Part shown: positions 13,401-24,720 of the stretch, piece by piece
Layout of the letters: each line of letters begins with the position of its first letter
Numbering within the stretch: the stretch's first letter is position 1
NCBI GenBank assembly: GCA_009193035.1
Contig: SWDT01000087.1
Coordinates: 22,126 to 86,125 of the forward strand
Direction of reading: 5' to 3'
Origin: Halicephalobus mephisto
Taxonomy: Eukaryota > Nematoda > Chromadorea > Rhabditida > Panagrolaimidae
Length of the DNA: 64,000 nucleotides
The notes under the pieces: model-generated
What the model saw: only the letters and a program-made list of their open reading frames with translations
What the model was told of the DNA's origin: nothing
Databases searched by the model: none
Program-made: the position numbers and the translations under genes

Positions 13401-14678
13401 TGCGCGTCGATTTTACGTGACAATCTCGTGATTATTATCATGCAATTAATCTTCACTTTTATATCATAAAAAATCAGAAATGGACGTTACGAAGTTGTCT
13501 CGACGCGAATTTCAGAGACCTCATGAAAACTACAGTAACCCGCGCGTTGATTTTACGTGACAATTTCGTAATTGTTATCATGCAATTAATCTTCACTTTT
13601 ATATCATAAAAAATCAGAAAAGGATATTATGAAGTTGTCTCGACGTGAATTTCAGGGACTTCATGAAAACTACAGTAACCCGCGCGTTGATTTTACGTGA
13701 CAATCTCGTGATTGTTATCATACAACCAAAGACCTCGTTGGAGATGGACTCCATTACTCGTATTAAAACTAATATTAATAACTTTCACTAACCTGTTCCC
13801 ACGCTCCACTGAAAAGGTCCGGTACAAGGCATTCTAAAGGTTTTCCACCGAATTGCTGAAATTATAATTTTAAATTACTGTAAAAAATAAAAATTTCTGA
13901 AAATAATTTAAAAAACACAATTTTTAGAAAATTTTATAATTTTAAAATTGTACTGTAAAGAATTAAAATTTTACAATTTCGGAAGTATACTGTAGAAAGT
14001 AAAGATAAAAATTTTTGAAAGTAATTTTAAAAATATAGTTTCTAGGAAATTTTATAATTTTAAAATTGTACAAAATTCATTTCAAAAAATTTCGAGTAAA
14101 TTTTAAAAATGAAGCAGACCCGAACGAGAACTCCCACCACGAAAGTCCCTGCTGGGGCGGCTGTACGACGTTTGCTCTCGTTTTTCTCCTTTTTGATCTG
14201 CATCGATTCCGAAATTCTTTCTTTTTAAATTAATTTTTTCTTATTTAACTGTGATATTAAATCAATTTAAATAAAAAAAATTAATATAAAAAATAAGTAA
14301 GATAAGTATTACGAAATAAAGGGAGCAAGTGTACAGCCGCCAGGACAGGCAGCAGTGCAGGTCATTTTTCGGAACAATTTTCCATCTTTATTATTTCATA
14401 TATCATTAAAATAAATCACTAAAAAATTTCAAATCTATTTCTGCATTTAAAGGAATACTAAATGAAATTTTAAAAATTTTCTAATTTTGAAATTTTTTAA
14501 TTTTAGAAATTTTCTAATTTTTTTTTTAAATAAAAAAAAAACTAACCTTGAAAGAAACCAACACTGCCAATCCGATGAGAAGATTAGCTGTGAAATAAGA
14601 GTGCATCCGATCCACCAAATTTCGATCCTCGTTTCCGGCCACATAATGCAGCATAGACAACGCTGTGGTTAACGCCAT
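7485..14678 (-). CDS. inx-10: innexin gap-junction protein, long isoform
   Basis: Seven exons fit on the minus strand: 14678-14547, 13855-13793, 11744-11284, 10369-10252, 9850-9625, 8686-8237 and 7639-7485, giving 534 residues. Innexins form invertebrate gap junctions and hemichannels in the plasma membrane, with four membrane segments and two extracellular loops. The hallmark YYQWV is at residues 100-104. Loop 1 cysteines are in PLECLVP and EQYCF; loop 2 cysteines are in VSLCDFE and TIQCVLV. Membrane segments include ANLLIGLAVLVSF and FIFLWFWYIFLLIF. An NQT glycosylation site lies near residue 89. The long C-terminal tail is serine- and proline-rich (SPPPQLSQ). The gene symbol rests on recalled similarity of the N-terminus and the GALRFHRR and ATWEQSGMFPR regions to C. 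elegans INX-10; the family is certain, the exact orthologue is not. Large introns hold several tandem arrays. Confidence 0.85.
8690..9600. repeat. tandem arrays in innexin intron
   Basis: From 8690 to about 9110 a unit of roughly 95 bp repeats about four times, with core CCAAAATGGTCCTGACAAGA and ATTACTGTAAAAAAT. From 9150 to 9600 shorter units with CCACTTACAGTATC and TTCTACAGTATC follow. No coding content is seen. Confidence 0.75.
10530..10880. repeat. ~27-bp minisatellite in innexin intron
   Basis: About a dozen copies of TTCTAAAATTCTATATTTAAA-like units lie in the intron between the exons at 11284 and 10369. The remainder of that intron, to 11140, is AT-rich with repeated AAATTAAAATT words. 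Confidence 0.7.
11760..12140. repeat. ATATATCAATGAAAATCA minisatellite
   Basis: Units of about 28-30 bp (CTAATATATCAATGAAAATC) repeat about ten times in the intron separating the alternative exon from the shared exon at 11744. Confidence 0.75.
12416..12700. repeat. ~80-bp direct repeat pair
   Basis: Two copies starting near 12416 and 12609 share TTCTACGTTATTGCATTTAG and then GACCTAATTCCCCATCGAAT, about 190 bases apart. The copies lie just downstream of the alternative innexin exon. Confidence 0.75.
12756..12956 (-). CDS. inx-10: alternative first coding exon of the innexin
   Basis: A 201-bp exon begins at ATG 12956 and ends at a GTCAGA donor after codon 67, in phase 0, the same phase and same Glu-Gln ending as exon 2 of the long isoform. 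It encodes a second innexin N-terminus: a short leader, a hydrophobic segment (NILIAVALVQSY) and the start of loop 1 with its first cysteine (AMECLTP). It aligns with exons 1 and 2 together (QFGGKPLECLVP against QFSGRAMECLTP). It can join directly to the exon starting at 11744 and so replaces both upstream exons. An internal promoter is therefore expected within 12957-13790. An in-frame ATG at 12989 is an alternative start. Confidence 0.7.
13310..13735. repeat. ~145-bp tandem repeat, three copies
   Basis: Each unit contains GAAGTTGTCTCGACGCGAAT, CTACAGTAACCCGCGCGTTG and TTATCATGCAATTAATCTTC. It lies in the intron upstream of the alternative exon, where its internal promoter would be expected. 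The unit includes the CTCGACGCGAATTTCAG word found elsewhere in the window. Confidence 0.85.
14113..14385. mobile_element. possible degraded inverted-repeat element
   Basis: GGCGGCTGTAC near 14156 is matched in reverse complement by GTACAGCCGCC near 14330, with further partial matching (TTGCTC against GAGCAA) inward. The flanks are less AT-rich than the surrounding intron. Ends and target duplication are unclear, so this is a weak call. Confidence 0.3.
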
Positions 14679-14939
14679 TTTTTTAAATTACAAAATATTC
14701 AAAAAACAAATTTAATTCCGGGATTTATCCAAGTGAAACAAGTTACATCCGTTTGATTTTTCTTCACATCTGCAATTTGACAGTAAATACATAAAATCAA
14801 AGGAAAAAGATCCATATCAAAGGCATTACCGACAAAATCGAATTCAAAACACGCGTTTTACCGGTTAATCGTTGACAAAATTTATAAAAAATATAATCAG
14901 CATAAAAAAGGAAAAATATAAAAAATAAAAACAAAAATT

Positions 14940-15280
14940 ATAAAATTCATATATGAAAAAAATTAAAATCTTCAACACGATAAAAATTAATAAAATTAAC
15001 AAAAATACGATTAAAAATAATCAAAAAGTATAAAAAACTCAGAAAATATAAAAATTATAAAAAGTTCGAAAAATATAAAAATTGTGAACAATTCAAAAAA
15101 TTCAAAAAATTTAAAAATTCATATATGAAAAAAATTAAAATCTTCAACACGATAAAAATTAATAAAATTAACAAAAATACGATTAAAAATAATCAAAAAG
15201 TATAAAAAACTCAGAAAATATAAAAATTATAAAAAGTTCGAAAAATATAAAAATTATAAAAAAGTAAAAATTCATATATG
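14940..15280. repeat. ~172-bp tandem duplication
   Basis: Two copies of a unit with TTCATATATGAAAAAAATTA and AATCTTCAACACGATAAAAA lie back to back upstream of the innexin coding start. Confidence 0.8.
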
Positions 15281-15508
15281 AAAAAAAATTAAAATCCTCA
15301 ATACTAATCTTAATTATTAAAAATCTCCAAAAAAACAAGTTTAAAAATAATAAAAAAGCTCAAAAAACGCATTATGAATGAAAAATGAACGTAACAGACG
15401 GTGTTCAAAAAAAATTCATATATGAAAAAACAAAAAAAAACTAATATCGCATTCCCGGGTTCTCCAAGACAACAAAACCCACATTTTTAAGTTTCAACAT
15501 CGGCAATA

Positions 15509-15709
15509 ATGCCATTCTGTGAGGTTTGGAAAAATTACGAAAGCGATTTCCAAAAAAAAATGAATATTTGTGCCGAAGCAGCTGGCGCCTCCGGCAAAGT
15601 ATCGATTGGAGCAAGGACTCAAGAGACAAGTAGATTTCCCAAGGTTGAGGCATTTGAAACAATTTCTAACGTTTCTATAACTGTTAGAGTAAAAAGTAGT
15701 AAGTTGTAG
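15509..15709 (+). CDS. small open reading frame, unknown
   Basis: A 66-codon frame opens at a true ATG in a block that is clearly less AT-rich than its surroundings. The peptide has mixed, protein-like composition (for example NICAEAAGASGKVSIGARTQ and KVEAFETISNVSITVRV). A donor-like AGA/GTAAAA at about 15688 would allow it to be an exon. The opposite strand is also open for 73 codons, which weakens the case. No family is recognised. It may be a small gene, an exon or a transposon relic. Confidence 0.25.
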   Translation: MPFCEVWKNYESDFQKKMNICAEAAGASGKVSIGARTQETSRFPKVEAFETISNVSITVRVKSSKL

Positions 15710-15759
15710 TTAATTTTAGGTAGATTTTTTTTGGGAAAGAAAAAATTAAAAAAATAAAA

Positions 15760-16240
15760 AAGTTCATATATTGAATTTCTAAATTTTACATAAATTTTTC
15801 CCAAAAAAATTATATATCAATTTCCAGCTTATCTAACACTTATTCAGGATATCCTATTAGTTTTCAATAAATATCCTTCTAAAAAGAGAAAAACTAAAAA
15901 ATAAAAAAGTTCATATATCAAATTTTTAAATTTTACATAAATTTTTCCTAAAAAAAATTATATATCAATTTCCAGCTTATTTAACACTTATTCAGGATAT
16001 CCTATTAGTTTTCAATAAATATCCTTCTAAAAAGAGAAAAAATAAAAAATAAAAAAGTTCATATATCGAATTTTTAAATTTTACATAGATTTTTTTTAAA
16101 TAAAATTATATATCAATTTCCAACTTATCTAACACTCATTCAGGATATCCTATTAGTTTTCAATAAATATCCTTCTAAAAAGAGAAAAAATAAAAAATAA
16201 AAAAGTTCATATATCGGGTTTTTAAATTTTATATAAATTT
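15760..16240. repeat. ~148-bp tandem repeat, 3.3 copies
   Basis: Units begin with AAAGTTCATATAT and contain TTCAGGATATCCTATTAGTT and TAAATATCCTTCTAAAAAGA. Unit starts are near 15760, 15906, 16054 and 16202. Confidence 0.9.
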
Positions 16241-16817
16241 TTCCTTAAAAAAATAACACTTCATTTTTCATTTTATTTTGTACTGATTCATTATTCATTG
16301 TCTATTTATACCGCACATGCTGCTAGAAGGAAAAAAGTAAATAAATATTTCGAATTTTTTTACATTAAGGATCCGGCTGTTAATCATCCGATTTCGAAAT
16401 TATTTAATTTTTAAATTTAATAATTATTTTCTATAATCATTGATTTTTAATGTTTATTATGATTATTTAATTTTTCAAAAAATATTGAAAAAATAAAAAA
16501 CGAGAATCCGGATTTTTAGATTTCGTAGATTATCTATGTTCATAAAAAAGAAAAAATGAAAAACATTAAAGATTCATATATCAATTATGCGAAATAAACA
16601 AAAATTATACAATAATGACAGTAAATATACAGAAATTATATAAGAATTACTTTGAAATTTAAAATTTTAGGAAATTTTCAGATTTTTAGGTAAGTTTGTA
16701 AAAAGTGAAAATATTAAAGATTCATATATCAATTATGTGAATATATAAAAATTATATATCAAATATAGTAAATATACAAAAGTTATATATGAATTACTTT
16801 GAAATTTACAAAATTAC

Positions 16818-17030
16818 CTTCTGAATTGTCGGACAGTCAGGGATCTGGCTCAAGTTGGAAAGACTGGTTTTCCATCCCAAATAAAGGCGTAAAACCAGCG
16901 CGAGTGGTTGAAAAATCCAAATCGAACTCTTCAAGGTTGAAAATTCCGCGCTAAGCAACCGAGTATTGCCAGCTAGCTACTGAGTACAATTGTCAACAAA
17001 GCAGCCAAAGACCTGGCCAGAAAGCGAAAT
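16818..17030 (-). other. probable 5' UTR exon of the innexin gene
   Basis: A less AT-rich, non-repetitive block ends in a good minus-strand donor (AAG then GTAATT at 16817). On the same strand a good acceptor (AAATTGCAG) ends at 14770, 91 bases upstream of the innexin ATG. Together they suggest an untranslated first exon joined across 14770-16817. The block itself has no long open frame. This is inferred from splice signals only. Confidence 0.35.
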
Positions 17031-17049
17031 TAACTAGATCTAGCTAGAA

Positions 17050-19090
17050 AAAACCAAAATTACGTGGTATAAGAAAAAAATTAAGAGGATCGACGAGGAA
17101 TAAATTAGGGGATCAAAAAATAAAAACAGGAAATTTTAAAATCGAAAAAAAAATTAAAATAATCAGAGAAAAATTTTTTTATTTTAAAAATCGAAGAAAA
17201 AATTTAAAATAATTTTAAAAATAAAAAAAATGTTTAAAATTATTTTTGTATAAAATTTTCAAATTATTTTAAAGTATTTAATTTTAAAAATTAATTTTTA
17301 TTATAAAAAGTAAAAATTTTATAAAAAAATTTTAAATATTTAATTTTAAAAATTAATTTTTATTTTAGAAAGTAAAAATTTTATAAAAAGTAATTTAAGT
17401 ATTTAGTTTAAAAATCTACTTTTTTTAAAAAGTGAAAATTTTATTAAAAAAATTTTATTTAGTTTAAAAAATTACTTTTTTTTTTAAAATAAAAATTTTA
17501 AGTATTTAATTTTAAAAATTAAATTTTATTATAAAAAATAAAAATTTTAAGTATTTAGTTTTAAAAATTAAATTTTATTTTAGAAAGTAAAAATTTTATA
17601 AAAAAATTTTAAATATTTAATTTTAAAAATTAAATTTTATTTTAGAAAGTAAAAATTTTATAAAAAGTAATTTAAGTATTTAGTTTAAAAAATCCACTTT
17701 ATTTTAAAAAAATAAAAAAAAGACCTGGCTGACAGATTTGATTAATCAACTTGATCTAAACTCAGAAACAACTTTCTAGCTTTGAAAAAATAAAAAATCT
17801 TTGGTTATTGGAAATTCGAAAAAATTTTTTATTGATCTTGAAAAAAAGAATGAATCCTTTTAGGAATTCAAATCGAGACAATTTTTCTGAATTTTTAACA
17901 AACATTTTTCATTTTTTGAAACAAAAATTTTCGGAAATTTCAAAAGCATGTAAACACAAAATTTTATAGATTTCGGTCTTGATTGGAAAATTTTTGATTT
18001 TCGGTCTTAACTGGAAAGTTCTTAATTTTTGGTCTTAACTGGAAAATTTTTGATTTTCGGTCTTAACTGGAAAATTTTTGATTTTTGGTCTTAACTAGAA
18101 AGTTCTTAATTTTTGGTCTTGATTGGAAAACTTTACAGATTTCGGTCTGGATTGGAAAGTTTAAAAATTCACGATGAGATAACTTTTAAACTAAAATCTT
18201 TGATTTTTGGTCTTGACTGGAAAGTTTAAAAATTTATAATGAGATAATTTTTAAACTAAAATCTTCGATTTTTGGTCTTGACTGGAAAATTGTGAATAAT
18301 AAATTCTGGAATTTTCGCTCTTGACTGGAAAATTTCAAAAAATTAAATTTTAAAATTTTCGGTCTTAACTGGAAAATTTTATAGTTTTCAGTCTTGATTG
18401 GAAAATTGTAAATAATAAATTTTAAAATTTTGGGTCTTGACTGGAAAATTGTAAATAATAAATTTTAAAATTTTCGGTCCTAACTGGAAAATTTTAGTTT
18501 TCGGTCTTAACTGGAAAATTTTATAGTTTTCAGTCCTAACTGGAAAATTATAAATAATAAATTTTAAAATTTTGGGTCCTAACTGGAAAATTTCAAAAAT
18601 TCGTTTTTAATTACATTTTCGAAATTTCGTTATTTTTGATTTTCAAAAACGAATGACTGTTGCTTTTCTGTTTGGGCATTTCTTTGTTTAACTGTCTGCT
18701 TGTAAACAACGTCCAGTTTCCGATTTCAAAGAGACATCTGGCTAAATCACAAAGACCAATTTCAAACCGAAGGTGATTGAAAACAAGATTAACTGACACG
18801 CTTGAAAATTTACGATCCAAAATTTAAAACTTTCGTCGATTGCTGATCTTGACGGGATTATGGTCGATGATGCGGACTAGTTTGGGAAATTTTAAAAAGC
18901 ATTTTTAATCACAAAAAGAGTGCTGTATTTCGAAATATTTAAAAATGATAAAAATTAAAAAATGCGAAACCAAGTCTCGACACGAAAATTCCCGAAAATC
19001 GTGGCAGTAATGGTACCGCTGAACTAGCTACAGTAATGGGTGGAAGAATCGATTCTTGTAGGACATAGAGTCAAGTCTTACTGTGAGATT
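17050..19090. repeat. AT-rich spacer with GGTCTTAACTGGAAAATTTT array
   Basis: From 17050 to 17740 the sequence is simple A/T with repeated TTTAAAAATTAATTTTTATT units. From about 17960 to 18600 the word GGTCTT(A/G)ACTGGAAAATTT repeats some fifteen times at 40-60 bp spacing. From 18620 to 19090 there is a non-repetitive, less AT-rich block with no convincing gene. Confidence 0.75.
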
Positions 19091-19099
19091 TTTGATGAT

Positions 19100-20085
19100 T
19101 ATGAAGAATTTCTTCTTTAGGTAAAAATAAAAATTAAGATCAGGATCATCTTAAAACGAAAGTTCTTGATGACCATAATGAACTTCTTCTTTAGGTAAAA
19201 ATAAAAATTAAGATCAGGATCATCTTGAAACGAAAGTTCACTCTCGACGCGAAAGTTCTTGATGACCATAATGAACTTCTTCTTCTTTAGGTAAAAATAG
19301 GGATTGACATTAAAATCGTCTTGAAACGAAAGTTTACTCTCGACGCGAAAGTTTCTGATGACCATAATAAACTTCTTCTTTAGGTAAAAATAAAAATTAA
19401 GATCAGGATCATCTTGAAACGAAAGTTCACTCTCGACACGAAAGTTCCTGATGACCATAATGAACTTCTTCTTCTTTAGGTAAAAATAAAAATTAAGATC
19501 AGGATCATCTTGAAACGAAAGTTCACTCTCGACACGAAAGTCCCTGATGACCATAATGAACTTCTTCTTTAGGTAAAAATAAAAATTAAGATCAAGATTA
19601 TCTTGAAACGAAAGTTTACTCTCGACGCGAAAGTTCTTGATGACCATAATGAACTTCTTCTTCTTTAGGTAAAAATAGGGATTGACATTAAAATCGTCTT
19701 GAAACGAAAGTTTACTCTCGACGCGAAAGTTTCTGATGACCATAATGAACTTCTTCTTTAGGTAAAAATAAAAATTAAGATCAAGATTATCTTGAAACGA
19801 AAGTTTACTCTCGACGCGAAAGTTCCTGATGACCATAATGAACTTCTTCTTCTTTAGGTAAAAATAAAAATTAAGATCAGGATCATCTTAAAACGAAAGT
19901 TCACTCTGGACGCGAAAGTCCCTGATGACCATAATGAACTTCTTCTTTAGGTAAAAGTAGGGATTGACATTAAAATCGTCTTGAAACGAAAGTTTACTCT
20001 CGACGCGAAAGTCCCTGATGACCATAATGAACTTCTTCTTCTTTAGGTAAAAATAAAAATTAAGATCAAGATTATCTTGAAACGA
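19100..20085. repeat. ~97-bp minisatellite, ten copies
   Basis: Units of 96 or 99 bp contain CTGATGACCATAATGAACTT, CTTCTTTAGGTAAAAATA and AAACGAAAGTTCACTCTCGA. Unit length divisible by three keeps a 239-codon minus-strand frame open, but this is a repeat by-product. A related motif, GTCGCTGATGATCATGACGA, recurs at 20289 and 20448 and in the array at 33640-34440. Confidence 0.9.
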
Positions 20086-20624
20086 AAAATCATCCTCAAC
20101 TCAAAAGTGTAATAATCATGATGCGTTTGCTCATTCCCAAGTGTGAGTAGAATTTTGCATAAACTTTTACTTTACTTTTATTCCTATTTCGCACTATATC
20201 AAAATTTACAAACAATACAATTTCAAACTTAATTTTTTGCATAAAAATCAATCTAATAAGAAAATAAAGCCAACTCTCCCTACCGAAGTCGCTGATGATC
20301 ATGACGAATTTGTTTATTTTCAAACGAAAATGAAAACTAACTTTTTAAAAATATTCATCAATATAGTGAATTTTAAACTTAAAACTTTTATGATTAAAAT
20401 TATTTTTTTAAAATTATATTTATTGCGAAATCAACTTTCACCAAAAAGTCGCTGATGATCATGACGAGTTCGCTCATTTCTAAGCGAAAATGAAAACTAA
20501 TTTTTTAAAGGAATCTGACCTATTTCCTTAATTGACAGTTGTTAACTCTTCGTTTTTATTCCAGCAGTCAACAATACAAAATAGTTAAGAACAACTCTTC
20601 GCAGCTTGGTCTCGTTCCCTGTTG

Positions 20625-20985
20625 TCGCTTCTGAGATCCTTCGCTTCTGAGATCCTTCGCTTCTGAGATCCTTCGCTTCTGAGATCCTCTACTTCTGAAT
20701 TCCTCTACTTCTGAATTCCTCCGCTTCTGAATTTCTCTACTTCTGAATTCCTCCACTTCTGAATTCCTTCGCTTCTGAGATCCTCTACTTCTGAATTCTT
20801 CCGCTTCTGAATTCCTCTACTTCTGAATTCCTTCGCTTCTGAGATCCTCCACTTCTGAATTCCTCTACTTCTGAATTCCTCCGCTTCTGAATTTCTCTAC
20901 TTCTGAATTCCTCCACTTCTGAATCCCTTCGCTTCTGAGATCCTCTACTTCTGAATTCCTCCGCTTCTGAATTCCTCTACTTCTG
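20625..20985. repeat. 18-bp minisatellite CTTCTGAATTCCTC(C/T)(A/G)
   Basis: About twenty head-to-tail copies of an 18-bp unit, in two flavours ending GAGATCCTTCG or GAATTCCTCTA. There are no unique spacers between units, so it is not a CRISPR array. Confidence 0.9.
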
Positions 20986-21339
20986 CCGGCTGCCTGGTGC
21001 GCAAGTTGAGTTCTTGTATCTCAAGGATTTTCGGGCTAGGAGTCTTCTCACTTTCTGCGACAAACTTTTTAAAAAATATTCATCAATATAGTGAATTTTA
21101 AACTTAAAACTTTTATGATTAAAATTATTTTTTTTTAAAATTATATTTATTGCGAAATACATCTAATTAAAAAATCTGCTCCATGGATCTAGTTCTGGAA
21201 AGGAACAAAGACCACATCAAGGCCCCGGAGAAGAATGGTTGGTTTACAATTCCGGAAATTCCTCATTTGAGAGTCGGATTAATGTCCTTAGAATCTTTAG
21301 AGTCAAATTCAGACTGAATTGGATTCATTTCAACTCCGA

Positions 21340-24209
21340 ATGAATTTTCTGAATTTTCTATTTCTTTATTTTTTAATTCCTGCAAATGAATCTACTCTGG
21401 AGACTTCTACACCAACCACACAAGGTACCCCGAGCACTCCAAGCACCCCGAGTACCTCAGGTATTCTAAATGCACCACATACCGCAAGTACCCTAAGTGC
21501 TTTGAGTATCCCAGATGTTCTAAGTAATTTAAGCACCCCCAAGTACCTTAAGTACCCTAAATACTCCAAATACCCCAGATGTTCTAAGTGCTTTGAGTAC
21601 CCCACGTACCCTAGGTACCTCAAGTATCCCGGGTATCCAAAATACTCTAAGTATATCAAGTACCTTAGATAGCCTAAATACTTCAAATTTGTTGGGAACC
21701 CCACATACCCCAAGTCCGTCAAATATCCGAAGTATCCTGAGCGCTCCAAGTACCCCAGATGTTCTAAGTAATTTAAGTACCCCACATACCTCAAGTATTC
21801 CAAGTATCTAAAATGCTCTAAGTACCCTAATTACCTTGGGTGTCCGAAATACCTCAAGTTTGCTAGGAACCCCACGTACTCTAAGTACCCTAGGTACCCC
21901 AAATACCTCAAGTACCCTAAGTACTCCAGGTATCCGAAGTACTTTAAATAATCTAACTATTCCAGGTACCCCGACGTCTCTGACTCCAGTGTTTTCTTCT
22001 ACCGTACGTACAGCAGACATTACACGGTACGTTAAGTCCGAAAATTCGCATACGAAAAAAAGCGTAACTTTTGACTTCTTAACAATTGCGAAATGTAACA
22101 CAATCGTCACATTTTTCATGAATATTTAGTATTTTGACGAAAATTGTGACTTCTTAGTAACGATAAAATAACTTAATAGTAACAAAAATAGAACTTAATA
22201 GTGACGAAAATTGTAACTTGATAGTGATAATAAAATAACTTCATAGTAACGAAAATATGACAATAGTGATGGTAAAATAACTTCATAGTGACGGAAATTA
22301 TAACTTCATAGTAACAAAAATAGAACTTAATAGTGACGGAAATATAACATAATAGTGATGATAAAATAACTTCATAGTGACGAAAATTATGACTTAATAG
22401 TGACGGAAGTATAACATAATAGTGACGAAAATTATAACTTCATAGTGACGAAAATTATGACTTAATAGTAACGGAAATATAACATAATAGTGATGATAAA
22501 ATAACATAATAGTGACGAAAATTGTAACTTAATAGTGACGAAAATTATGATTTAATAGTAACGGAAATATAACATAATAGTGACGAAAATTATAACTTCA
22601 TAGTGACGATTTGCATTTGTTACTGGTGCAAAAATTGCGATTTTTTTGTGTGTATTATTCAATCGGAAATTACAGAGTCAAGGATGTTTCGACTTCTACA
22701 GAATCCCCAGAAATCAAAAAAAGATTTTCAAAGTTATCTACAAAACTAGAATCCGATTCCAGAAAAATTTCCCAAAAAATTAAAGAAACAATTTCAAATG
22801 GGACTCCAGAATCCTATCCTCCATCACCGCTCCCAAAAATCGAAAACAATGTTTTTAAAGAATTTGCGAGATTATCCAAATTGACAGAATACATGTTAAT
22901 CGATCCAAAATTCGCCGAAGATGTAAATTTTGAAATTTTAAAAATATAAAAAATTAAAAAATTTTAAAAATTTTAAATTAAAAAAGTTTTAAAAACTAAA
23001 GATTTAAAAAAATTTTAAATTTTCAAAATTAAATAAATTTAAAAATAAAAAATTTTGATTTTTTAATAATTTAAAATTTTGAAAATTTCGATTTTTTAAT
23101 AATTTTAAATTTAATAATTTTGATTTTTATAAATTTTAATTTTTTGAAATTTTGATTTTTTAATAATTTTAAATTTTGAAAATTTCGATTTCTTAATAAA
23201 TTTAAAAATAAAAAATTTTGATTCTTAATAATTTTAAATTTAATAATTTTGATTTTTTAATAATTTAAAATTTTGAAAATTTCGATTTTTTAATAAATTT
23301 AAAAATAAAAAATTTTGATTCTTAATAATTTTAAATTTTAAAAATTTCGATTTTTTAATAATTTTAAATTTAATAATTTTGATTTTTTAATAATTTTAAA
23401 TTTAAAAAACTTTAATTTTTTAATAATTTTAAATTTAAAAATGAATTACAGTATGCCAATGACAGATTGACAAACATGTCGAAAATCCTCTACGTGGTCT
23501 ATGGGGATGTTGTGAAGCACGTTTTCGCTTCAGAACCTCTGACTCAAAGACAACCTCCGAGGAGAAGGAACCGGATACGGTATCGAATGAAGAGTCTCAA
23601 CGACAAACCTCCAAAAAGTAATTTTTTATGAATTTTAAAAATTAAAAATTAACATTCAAATTTTTGCAATTTTAGAAGTATCTAAAAATTAAAAAAAAAG
23701 TTTTAAAAAAATTTTATAAAAAATATTTTTGATTTTTTATAATTTAAAAATTTAAAAATTAATATTTAAATTTTTGTAATTTTAGAAGTTTCTAAAAATT
23801 AAAAAAAAAATGTTTTTAAAAAATTTTATAAATAATATTTTTGATTTTTTATAATTTAGTAATTTAAACATTAATATTCAAATTTTCATAAAAATATTTA
23901 ATTTTTGAAATAATTTTTTTAGGCTGTAGTGAATCCGGACGAGAAACTTTGAGAATTTTTTGTCCTTTTTCGTACGGTTACCAATGGTGGGATTGTCTGA
24001 TGCCGGATGAGGTCTGTGACGGGATCCCCCACTGCGGTCTGGGGGACGACGAAGACCCCAAGATGTGTCTTTACTTCAGAGCTGCGGTTTCGAAACTTGA
24101 AAAAACACACCAAAGCATCATGTCTGACATCGCTCAATCCCATAAAATCGTCGAAAAAAATCCAGAATCTTCCAGAATGGAGATTTACAATCCCGAAGAA
24201 GAAGTATAA
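21340..24209 (+). CDS. small secreted protein with C-terminal LDL-receptor class A module
   Basis: A signal peptide starts at ATG 21340 (MNFLNFLFLYFLIPANES). Downstream exons are 22676-22922, 23452-23617 and 23923-24209, all in matching phase. The first part is uncertain. The simplest model has exons 21340-21424 and 21966-22026 with the GTACCC array as intron, giving 281 residues. Otherwise some of the array is translated as a Ser/Thr/Pro mucin-like stretch, but its frame is not maintained. The third exon is Ser/Lys-rich and helical; the fourth is basic (QPPRRRNRIRYR). The last exon has six cysteines in LDLa order, C-x11-C-x10-C-x6-C-x5-C-x10-C, with the calcium-site-like DEVCDG and GLGDDED. 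LDLa modules bind ligands or calcium outside cells. A short tail ends NPEEEV. The orthologue is not recognised. Confidence 0.65.
21425..21965. repeat. AAGTACCCTAAGTACCCC minisatellite
   Basis: Short units of about 14-18 bp (CCAAGTACCCTAAGTA) fill this interval. Variation in unit length breaks the reading frame, which favours an intron. Many units hold AG/GT junctions (for example CCAGGTATCC, CTAGGTACCC) that look like an acceptor fused to a donor. Confidence 0.8.
22140..22610. repeat. AATAGTGACGAAAATTATAA array in LDLa gene intron
   Basis: About twenty units of 22-25 bp with the word ATAGTGACG repeat through most of the intron between 22026 and 22676. Confidence 0.85.
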
Positions 24210-24259
24210 TTTTCATTTTTTTTAGTTTTTTTGATAAATTTAATTTGTACTTTTTTAAA

Positions 24260-24720
24260 TCGAAGTTAACAGTCAAAATTCAAAGTCAAAGTTGGTCATC
24301 AAAGTTAATTGTCAAAGTTGGGCATCAAAGTTAACGATCAGCATTCGAGATCAAAGTTGGTCATCAAAGTTCGATATTGAAGTTCATCATCAAATTTTGA
24401 AGCTAAGTTGGTCGTCAAAGTTAATGGTCAAAGTTCGAAAACAAACTTTGAGGTTGAAGTTGGTCATCAAAGTTTGAGATTGAAGTTCATCATCAAATTT
24501 TGAAGCTAAGTTGGTCATCAAACTTTGAGGTTGAAGTTGATCATCAAAGTTCGATGTCGAAGTTGGTTATCAGAGCTAATGCTCAAAATTCAACTTCAAA
24601 GTTGGTCATCAAAGTCAATGGTCGAATTTTGATGATTAACTTCAATTTCAAAGTTCAATATTGAAGTCGATCATCAAAATTTGAAGTTAAAGTTGATCAT
24701 CAAAATTTGAACTTGAAATC
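24260..24720. repeat. AAAGTTGGTCATCAAAGTT array
   Basis: Units of 20-35 bp with GTTGGTCATCAAAGTT repeat downstream of the LDLa gene. The same array type occurs at 52800-53290, and both are followed by a block with GTGTC(T/C)TA(A/G)C(A/G)CGAAAAGT. From 25060 to 25220 there is a short less AT-rich block without a supported gene. Confidence 0.8.

Noticed and set aside
19117..19836. 239-codon minus-strand frame of 32-33-residue repeats
   Set aside because: Pure minisatellite translation. The unit is the same non-coding family seen at 20.3 and 33.6 kb, where frames are not kept.
20625..20985. Regular 18-bp repeat considered as a CRISPR-like array
   Set aside because: Units are head to tail with no spacers, in a eukaryotic genome.
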